A program made the translations under genes and the position numbers. Positions 9,556 through 17,700 of a stretch of 24,000 nt of DNA are shown one piece after another (positions within the stretch are counted from its first letter, which is position 1; the number at the start of each line of letters is the position of its first letter). Source of the stretch: Apostichopus japonicus (lineage: Eukaryota > Echinodermata > Holothuroidea > Aspidochirotida > Stichopodidae); NCBI RefSeq assembly GCF_037975245.1, contig NC_092581.1, positions 21,298,303-21,322,302 of the forward strand. The letters are read 5' to 3'. The notes beneath the pieces were generated by a model. It was not told the origin of the DNA and made no database searches. It saw only the letters and a program-made list of their open reading frames with translations.

Positions 9556-10302
9556 ATATTTGCCAGGCTCAAATAGCTTACTGCAGACAAGCTCGCTAGA
9601 TCATGTGATATATGATATGTGTGAATTTTCTTATCTGGTAGAGACCTAATTGCCAAGTTTAACTTTGACTTGACTCGATAATGCTTCCATGGCCAGATTT
9701 CTCCACATAGCAAAATATATTTGCGAATCGTTTTATGTTCTACAGGGTTGCAACCATTTATATATGTGTGGAGGAGAGGGGGAGGGGTGAGTGATACCAA
9801 AACATCGTAGTGCTCAGTACATAAATACATGACATATTTGTGCAGTAAAGCTTTCACATTGTTTAAAAAGTTGCAAATGAATCCTCCCATTTACCAAAAT
9901 GTCTGATGATGTAACACTTTACCCCCTTTCCCATCTCCCTGGCAGTACCAAAAAATAATGGTGTTTGTGCCCCTGATGTGTTTAATATACTATTAGTTGA
10001 GCTTCCCTGTAAATCACTTTGTCTCAAAGATTGGAATACTTAGGAAACATTGTGGAATAAGTTGTCAAATGTTTTACCCCAACGTTCATTTTGTGCAGCT
10101 AGGAGAAGGAGAAAATGTCCCATAACCTTTTTTAAAGCTAATCTGATTTGAATAAAAAATAGTAGATCATCTTATATTTGAAATAAATATCAAACATTTT
10201 ATTGTTGTCACTGAATTATTCTACATATTTATAGCTGTCTAGCCTTTACTAATGGAGTATTGGAGAAAGGACAGTTGAGACCAGTATATTTAGAGGTTTA
10301 TA
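9556..10302. other. non-coding, no gene seen
   Basis: AT-rich DNA. A 135-codon - strand frame (9483-9890) begins outside and ends inside the minisatellite; it resembles no family I know and is probably chance. AATAAA-like words occur at about 10151 and 10180. Confidence 0.4.
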
Positions 10303-11695
10303 CTTACCCTCAGGGACGGGATTTGAGTTGCGAAAGTGGGGGGGGGGGCAAACCTGCTAGCAAGACTATCTAAGCGGAGCGCCACCATAGGTTGGCGCGG
10401 AGCGTACAAGAAATTTTTTGGCTTTACAAACCCTCCAGACGGCCGGAAACGGCACTTCCCGAGTGCTCTAAGCTGCATGCACCCATCCTTGAAATATTGA
10501 TCTCATGTCTGCAATTGTATCTAGATAGTTAATTATCGTTTTAAAATTTGAAGAGGATTGATAGTAGAACATATGGTCAGATGGTGATGTACAACTTTTG
10601 TTATACGTCACTATCTAAGCGGAGCGCCGTCATCGGTTGGCAAGGAGCGTCAAAATTGTCGATGAAAGGTACCCTTAGATCGGTAAAATTAATATCCATA
10701 TAGGCTTTAAATTGCATCTAAACAATTAATGAACGTGTGCAAATTTAGGGAGGACGGATAGAAGAACTTATATGGTGATGTACAACTGAAGCTTATACGT
10801 CACTATTTAGACGGTGCACCACCATCAGTTGGCGCGGCGCGTTGAAATTTAAGCAAAAAGGAAATCCTAGATCAGCAAAAATGATACCTTTGGTAACAAT
10901 AAATCGCATCTAGACAGTTCTTGCTCCCTAAAATTATTAGTATATTGTGCATTGGACCGATCAAGAATATGTTCAGCACCCACTTCGAAATTCTCCCCGC
11001 GGTCCCCACTTCTTGGAGCACTTGGCAAATATTGGGGACTGAACATACCTTACCCCCCCCCCACACTTTTTAATGAGTAACTGTTACTGATTTAATGTGT
11101 TACTGTGTTATTGCCAATTTTGTAATTTACATTATTCGATTTGCATGCATCATTCCAGGATTTCGAGCAGTAAAGAAATTACATCGGCATTGCCATTGCA
11201 TATTGTTGAATGACACGGGGGGGGGGGGGGGTGTCATGTGTCAGTGTATTGAATTTAATTATTGATATACCCAATATGCAAATCTGGCTTTCGTAAATCG
11301 TTTCTCTGGATTTAGTTATTCAACGCATTCAGTAGAGCAGCAACGTTGAAAATCAATTCCTGAAGCTAGCACTGTAGCACATGCCGCAGATTCATCACAT
11401 GCAGAATTGAATCGCTAGTGTTAGCTCCAGTATTCGAAACCTGTGCTGCGAACCATGTGCTAGCTCCAGCTCCAGTTTTTCTGCATGCTACATGTTACGA
11501 TGTTGAACACAAATTCGACTTAGATTCGAAACAAATAGGCCTATTTGATAGAGCTGTTGTGGGGGAATAATTTCGATTAGGGTTGTGCACATTTGTCTGC
11601 AAAAACGACAAAAAAGTGAACTAAGGTCTGGGAAAAAGTGTGGGGGCAAATGCCCCCTCTTGCCCCCCCCCCGTAATCCCGCCCATGCTTACCCT
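10303..11695. mobile_element. non-autonomous hAT-like transposon (element A) with 8-bp target duplications
   Basis: The direct repeats CTTACCCT at 10303-10310 and 11688-11695 flank a 1377-bp element (10311-11687). Its ends are CAGGGACGGGATT and AATCCCGCCCATG, inverted repeats matching at 11 of 13 positions. Ends of the CA...TG form with 8-bp duplications are typical of hAT. No transposase frame is present. Inside are long G and C runs next to the ends and three diverged copies of a roughly 190-245-bp unit, each starting near the word CTAAGCGGAGCGCC (10365, 10610, 10802). Confidence 0.85.
10365..10841. repeat. three diverged internal repeats with a GC-rich dyad
   Basis: Copies of the core at 10365-10405, 10610-10650 and 10802-10841 read CTATCTAAGCGGAGCGCC, a short spacer and TTGGCGCGGAGCGT, with substitutions. 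GCGCCA and TGGCGC can pair around the spacer in the first copy. Sequence after each core also matches (GTGATGTACAAC before it, TAGATCG after it), so the true repeat unit is about 190-245 bp. The same core occurs once in the MITE at 21449-21837. Confidence 0.8.
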
Positions 11696-12191
11696 TATTT
11701 GTTTGAATCCCTTCTCCTCCTGCCCCTCCCATCCTTCTCCTTCCTCCAGTTGTATGGAGAAGATAACCCCCTAATTGGCAGGCTAAACCAAGGACCTCGT
11801 TATAGATTAGGTTGTGGCGGGTATTGGCTTAAGTGTGTGTCCAATGGCCCAAATGAGTTTTGCAATGTGAATTGCTTTACTGCACATATTAAAGACCAAC
11901 TATGGAGACTTTTCGATGAACATAAAATCCCACCATTTTTCATGTATGTAATCCTTAACTGACTCCAATTACATTGCTGTAATTAACTTTACCAATTTCG
12001 GACGTTAAATAAGTGAAAAATGGGACGAAAAGTCAGCTTCTATTTCAGACATTCCTGAAACATTCCTAAGACATCAGGTGACCATGTGACGTCAACGTTT
12101 GTATACCTCACTCACAACTATACTTTTAGTGTGTAAAGTCGTATACTTGAGCTGCCAAAAACATCAACGATATTACTCCTTTTTCCTCAAA

Positions 12192-12434
12192 ATGTCACAA
12201 TTCTGTGTTGTTGGAGGTTGCAGTTATACCTCATCCAACAAAAGCATCAGCTTTTTTAGATTTCCGAGTAAAAGAACCGACGTAAAACGCCGCAGACTTT
12301 GGATCATTTTTTTGAGATCCACGCGGAAAGATTTTTCAGCACCCGGAGTATCTCATGCCCATGAGTCCACATGCATGACCCTGCTTCTGTGTATGCAAAT
12401 GTCTCATTCTGTGAAAATTATATACTGTCGATAG
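12192..12434 (+). pseudogene. truncated THAP-domain protein, N-terminal part
   Basis: From ATG 12192 the frame reads MSQFCVVGGCSYTSSNKSI and then FFRFPSKR and RRRLWIIFLR. This is the first half of a THAP zinc finger: the CX4C pair, the FFRFP block and the tryptophan. The second zinc pair (C-x2-H, usually in CSEHF) and the AVPT box are missing after residue 56, where the frame continues into unrelated sequence to a TAG at 12432. Either an exon ends there or a deletion joins other DNA. THAP domains bind DNA and here probably belonged to the transposase of the surrounding element. It cannot fold as a normal THAP finger as it stands. Confidence 0.6.
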
Positions 12435-12463
12435 CTGTGTCGGACCATGGTCGGACATAGCTA
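12432..12463. repeat. 32-bp near-perfect palindrome
   Basis: The arms read TAGCTGTGTCGGACC and GGTCGGACATAGCTA around a central ATGG-type core GACCATGGTC. All but two of the sixteen base pairs are complementary. It lies just past the THAP frame, inside the TTAA-flanked element. Confidence 0.8.
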
Positions 12464-13540
12464 ACGTGAAATTGACCGTAAACACGCCCTGGACGTCCTT
12501 ACATGTAACATTATATCACGCAATTGACAGTAATATATTTACTGTAAGAGATGACCGTATATATATATACCGTGCCAAGGGTATAGCATTGTTAGTACAT
12601 GTACGGTAGTTAGTTACAACTCTCGCCGGCGTTGGCTCGATCACAGCATGTGTAAATAGCCATGTTAGGATTTATCTATTTCATTTGTTGTATTCCAGTA
12701 TCGTGAGTTCGTGGTACATGTGTAATATTGTCCGTTCTGTTTATTCCGACATCTGCATGGTCCAAGGAGTTGAATAAAAACGGTAGTATGTAGCGATCGG
12801 ACATTTTATTTCGTTAGTGACTGTCTTGTGATTTTGGGATGTTAGTACTGGTCAAGGCCTGTTTCAACTAGACCTAACTCTATGGAATTACACAGACTCA
12901 CGGTAGTTTTTTGCCCAGGATTGAACAAGAAACGTGGATTAGGATATCCACTGCTAAATTTGTTTATTGACAGGATACTTTTTCTGTGTTTGTATACTTT
13001 TGGATATTAAAACGAGTAAGTACTATGTAAGTATATTGTACCGTACGGACGTATTGACGCTACGCTATGTAAAAGATGCCTCCATTTGAGTGGAAATTTT
13101 GCTAATAAAATAAGCAATTTCACTAAAATTTCTGCTTATAATTGTCTTAAAACTTGTTATTAACCTTCATGTGTTCTTGTTTTAAGCTAACAGCTTTTCA
13201 AACGCTCGAAATTGGAAGTCAAAAACAGTACAGTTGTTCGCTATCTGTGTACAAACAGTGCCTATATCAGCGTTTGATTTTCGCGGTATACAAACTTTGA
13301 CGTCACACGGTGACCAGAGGCTCCTTTGGGTCAATCTCTGTTTTCAGACATTCCAGAGGTTCATGTCACGTGACTACCCAAAATGTCCATTTTCGTGGTC
13401 GTTTTTGATGGGTTATAGTAGGTTTTCGAAGATTATTTTTTACACCTGTTGATTATGGGTATGTAAACTCCTAAATTAATGGAAAATCTCCAAAAAAAAA
13501 ATTGCCTCCATATTTGGTCTTTAATAATAGAAGGCCAAAG

Positions 13541-13882
13541 ATGATCATGCCGATCGCACGGTCTTGCACCGGCGACGCTCCTTTCAAAAGTTCTGCTCTA
13601 TCAACTTTCGATTGAAAGTTATGCGCTTATCATGGTTGTGACGGGTAACCGAGAATCAGGGTTCGAATTCGGAGAGGGAGCCTGAGAAATCGCTACCACA
13701 TCTAAGGAAGGCACAAGGCACGCAAATTACCCACTCCTGACACGGGGAGGTAGTGACAAAAAATAACGATACAGGAATAAGTACACTTTAAATCCTTTAA
13801 CGAGGATCTACTGGAGGGCAAGTCTGGTGCCGGCAGCGTGTATTAAATTTGCTGCTGTCATACCTTTGATGTCCGGGGCGCG
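13541..13882 (+). pseudogene. 18S ribosomal RNA pseudogene fragment
   Basis: A run of universally conserved small-subunit rRNA words appears in the right order: CGGCGACGC, TATCAACTTTCGAT, TGTGACGGGTAAC, GAGAATCAGGGTTCGA, GGAGAGGGAGCCTGAGAAA, CGCAAATTACCCACTCC, GACACGGGGAGGTAGTGAC, GTACACTTTAAATCCTTTAA and AGTCTGGTGCC. This is the 5' domain through the 530 region. Two pieces of about 23 bases are lost: after ACAGG at 13775 and after GGCAGC at 13836, the second removing the 530 loop itself. Scattered substitutions also show that it is not a functional gene. Similarity fades past about 13882. It lies just outside the right TTAA of the THAP element and 120 bp left of the BEL element. Confidence 0.92.
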
Positions 13883-13923
13883 AATTTTTTTTCCCAAACA
13901 GGTTTGCAATTACGGATTTTTTA

Positions 13924-13948
13924 GCCAATCAGATTGCTCGTGACGTCA
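13924..13948. promoter_or_regulatory. CCAAT box and CRE palindrome
   Basis: GCCAAT at 13924-13929 is followed by the full cAMP-response palindrome TGACGTCA at 13941-13948. The spacing is promoter-like. No gene start was recognised nearby, and the BEL element is inserted 54 bp to the right. It may be coincidence. Confidence 0.3.
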
Positions 13949-14002
13949 GCATCATTCGCTTGGAAGTTCGAAGACATACACTGAGTTACACACTGACACA
14001 TT

Positions 14003-14374
14003 TGTAGTGGCAGAGTTGCTTATTCGGCCTTCCATAGAAAAGTTATTTTTATGTTTTCGGGTGTTGAAAGCCTACAAGCCAACACGGTATTTACGAGCTT
14101 AATTATCACCATTTGTGACCTACGAGTACGTTTATACGAGTACGTTTCGAGTATATAACCATTCTATAGCGTTTAGAGTGTATCATACAACACTTATTTT
14201 GTTTCCTTGTTTTTCGCGTTCTTTGTGAGGAACGGTGTAAATATCTCTGTAAATACAAGTTGTTTTATTACTTTACTACGGACTTTCGTCAGTGTGTGTT
14301 TTTACATTACGGATTTTCGTCTTCGTCTTCATCTAATTTTAGTCGGCTTTTCAGCTCCGTGCCCGGACATCACA
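14003..14374 (+). repeat. 5' LTR of the BEL element
   Basis: Begins TGTAGTGGCAGAG and ends GGACATCACA. TATATA at 14152-14157 is the likely promoter box. A direct repeat TACGAGTACGTTT lies just before it. I found no difference from the 3' LTR. Confidence 0.95.
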
Positions 14375-14390
14375 TGGTAAATACCTTGGT
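14375..14390 (+). other. presumed primer binding site
   Basis: The bases directly after the 5' LTR start TGGTAAATACC. TGG is the usual first triplet of a tRNA primer binding site, matching the CCA end of tRNA. I cannot name the tRNA. Confidence 0.35.
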
Positions 14391-14716
14391 TATGTGTTTA
14401 CGAAACCTTACGATGGACTGTTTATTTTATATGTTAGCAATACGTTATGATTACGAACCTTTTTGTGACCCCCTCGCTACTGATTGAAATGTGGATAGGC
14501 TATAACGGAAGTAGGCAAAGCTATCTACTGTATATGTAGTGCGCACAATATCTAGGTTAGTTATAGTTCTCGTATAACGGGGCTACAGTTTCAGTGAAAG
14601 CAGTGCGCGAGTGCTGCTTCTTGAACATTCTCTACGGAAGCCTATAAGGGCCATCACTAAGGAATCTTATAAGAGACACTATTTCGTTACTTTGATACGA
14701 TACCTTAACCAACGAC
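14391..14716 (+). other. untranslated leader of the BEL element
   Basis: No coding frame runs through this part. It leads to the Gag-Pol ATG at 14717 with context ACGACATGG and presumably holds packaging signals, which I cannot delimit. Confidence 0.5.
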
Positions 14717-17700
14717 ATGGAGGCTCTCAAAAATGAAAGAGCTAAGTTCTTACGTACTTCGACTCGATTAAAAAATGAGATATCAAGTCTTATAACGCTA
14801 CCATCAGTTGAGGATGAGAAAATTCGAGAAAAGGTGTCTTTGTATGACAGAAACTTTGTTGATTTTTCGGAAGCCCATAAGGCATACATTGCTACGTTGA
14901 ATGAGGAAGAGGCCACAGAGGAGAACAGCACCTATTACCAATCGAAATGGGAAGAATATCAACAGTTTTCCAAGGCAATGTCTGAATGGATTAAAGGAAG
15001 AGAGGTCGACATAAAACCTCAAGATAGTATTTCTCAGGTTTCCAGTAAGGGTTCCAAAAATTCAAAGGCCTCATCAGTAAGGACTGTAGCATCCACAGAG
15101 CGTATGAAAGAGGAAGCCAAGTTGGAGGGACTAAAAGTTAGGGTTGAAATGTTGAGGAAAAGAAGAGAAATTGAAGAGAAAGAAAGATTGCTCAAACAAC
15201 AACGGGAGGATTATGAGTTAGAAGTTGAAATGAAGTTGGCAGAGGCAAAGGCGAATGTGTTCAAGAAATATGACAACCCAGAATCAAGTGACGAAGAAAG
15301 CCTGCTGACAAAGTCTGACGACAAAGTTGATTCCAGTGGTGTACACAACTTGATTCGATCCCAAACAGAGATCTCAAGAATGATGATAGACCAGCAAAAG
15401 CTTGTTTCACTTCCTAGGCGTGAGTTGCAAATTTTTGATGGTAAAGTTCAAGATTACAGAGCTTTTATTGCTGCTTTTGAACACAACATTGAGCAACTAA
15501 CAGACAACAACCAAGATAGGCTATACTACTTACAGCAGTTTACATCTGGTAGGCCTAGAGAGCTAGTAAGAAGTTGTATGGGGAAAGACCCCAAGAGGGG
15601 TTATGAGCAGGCTAGACGAGAGCTAGAGGAGGAGTACGGCGATGACTTTAGAATCTTGAGTTCTTACAGAAAAGAAATAGAAATGATGCAACCTATTAAA
15701 GGAGAAAACTCAGCGGCTATGAAAGATTACCTTACATTCTGTGTTGTGTTTGGTAACGCTATTAATGAAAGTGAGATCCTCAGAAAAATGGACCAGACAG
15801 AGAGTATAATGAAGTTGGTTAGCAAACTTCCTTATAGACTACGAGAAAGATGGCGCTTGCAAGCCTACAGAATCAAAGGGAAGAGTCATAAGTTGGCAGG
15901 ATTCCACGACTATGTTGAGTTTGTCAGAGAACAAGTGAAGATAGCTACCGACTCGATTTACGGTGACATAAGTATGGAGAGTTCAAAGGACTGTAGTAAA
16001 TTCCGGCAAAACAGAAAGTCCTTTAAAGGTTTCAGTACAATTATACAGGAGCAGAAATCAAGATCCAAGAACGAAGGAAGGAGTATGGAATATACTAAAT
16101 GCCTGTATTGTGGCAATAACCACATGCTAGAAGTCTGCAGAGAATTGGGCTCCAAAACACATGAAGAAAAGTTGATCTTCCTACGTACTAAAGGACTGTG
16201 CTTCAGATGTCTTGATGGTAATCATATTAGTAAAGATTGCAAGCAGGATAGACTTATTTGTAAAGTATGTCGGAAACTGCACCCTACAGTACTTCATTAT
16301 GGTAAGCAGCCCGAACGTAAGCCCACAAGCCAATTGGGTGACTGCTTAAATCAAGCACCCAGAGAAACAACCACTACAGTCAAGACGAGTTGTGTTAACA
16401 CCCAACCAGGGACTAGTATCTGCATGGGGGCCGGAGTCAATAAGACATCCATGCCTGTTGTGCCAGTGCGAGTGAAATCTAAGTCAACAAATAAAGATGT
16501 CGAGACTTATGCCTTCTTAGACACTGGTAGCTCTGACACCTTTATCTCAGAGAACCTTGCTAAGCAGTTGTGTGTCAGTGGACCTAAGACCAAAATACTG
16601 TTAAGTACACTGCCGAATGATGGACTAGTGGATAGCCGATTTGTTGTGAATTTAGAAGTGTGCGACCTACTAGGACTGAACTCCTTGCCATTGCCAACAG
16701 TGTATATCCAAAAACGGATTCCAGTTAACAAAGAAGACATTGTTACTCAAGATGATTTGAGAAAATGGCCTTACTTGAGAAGAGTCTCAATACCAGACTC
16801 AAAGGCAACGGAAGTTGGATTGCTCATTGGACAAAATGCCCATAAAGCATTAGAACCATGGGAAGTGGTTAACAGCCAGGGAGATGGACCTTATGCTGTA
16901 CGTACATGTCTGGGATGGACTGTGAATGGTCCAATAAAGAGTGGCATGAAGGTTCATGTCAACTACGTCAGTTTGCGGACCATAGATGAAAGGGAACATC
17001 GTGACCTCCTACGCTTTGTTTGGTGGCCAGATGGGAATACTGACCAACCCTTACGAGAATACAAAATGATGGTGCACTTGTTCGGTGCGGTGTCATCACC
17101 GAGTTGTGCCAACTATGCGTTGCATAAAACTGCAGATGACTTTGGAGATGGTTTCGATAAAAGAACCGTAGAAGCTGTAAAGGAGAACTTCTACGTTGAT
17201 GACATGTTAAAATCAGTAGGGACCGAAGAGGAAGCTATTATTCTGATGAAACAATTGAGAGAATTATTGGGCAGAGGAGGATTCCGTTTGACCAAATGGG
17301 TCAGCAACAGTAGATTGGTCTTGGATACCATCCCCAAAGGCGAAAGAGCAGAAGGGATCAGGAGTTTAGATATGGAGAAAGACAAACTACCAATTGACAG
17401 AGCTCTTGGAGTCTCATGGTGTGTGGAATCAGATCAGTTTCAATTCCGAGTGACAGTGAATGAGAGGCCATACACTAGAAAGGGGATCCTATCGATAGTT
17501 GCTTCGATCTATGACCCGTTAGGATTTCTCGCCCCATTTGTGTTAGTTGCAAAAAGAATTCTCCAAGACCTTTGCAGAATGAAATTGGCTTGGGATGACG
17601 ATATTCCAGACGAGCATCTGAAATGTTGGAAAAGATGGCTGTTAGAATTGCCAAAGTTGAAAGACTTCAAGGTCAACAGATGTCTCAAGTCAGATGGTTA

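Larger units (their letters stand above)
11889..13524. mobile_element. TTAA-flanked THAP transposon remnant, Kolobok-like
   Basis: TTAA at 11889-11892 and 13521-13524 flanks a 1628-bp segment whose ends are inverted repeats: AGACCAACTATGGAG on the left and the complement of AGACCAAATATGGAG on the right. A second inverted block lies inside, at 12077-12107 and 13285-13315, matching at 28 of 31 positions. Just inside the left block is a frame that begins like a THAP domain. TTAA target duplications and THAP-bearing proteins together are characteristic of Kolobok transposons. No complete transposase is present, so this is a deletion derivative. P-type elements also have THAP domains but make 8-bp duplications, which are absent here. 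Confidence 0.68.

Noticed and set aside
9483-9890. 135-codon - strand gene
   Set aside because: No recognisable family, no splice or promoter context, and its 5' and 3' parts fall in non-coding and minisatellite DNA.
11585-11962. 125-codon frame crossing the right end of element A
   Set aside because: It spans a transposon boundary and its target duplication, so it cannot be an old conserved gene; no family recognised.
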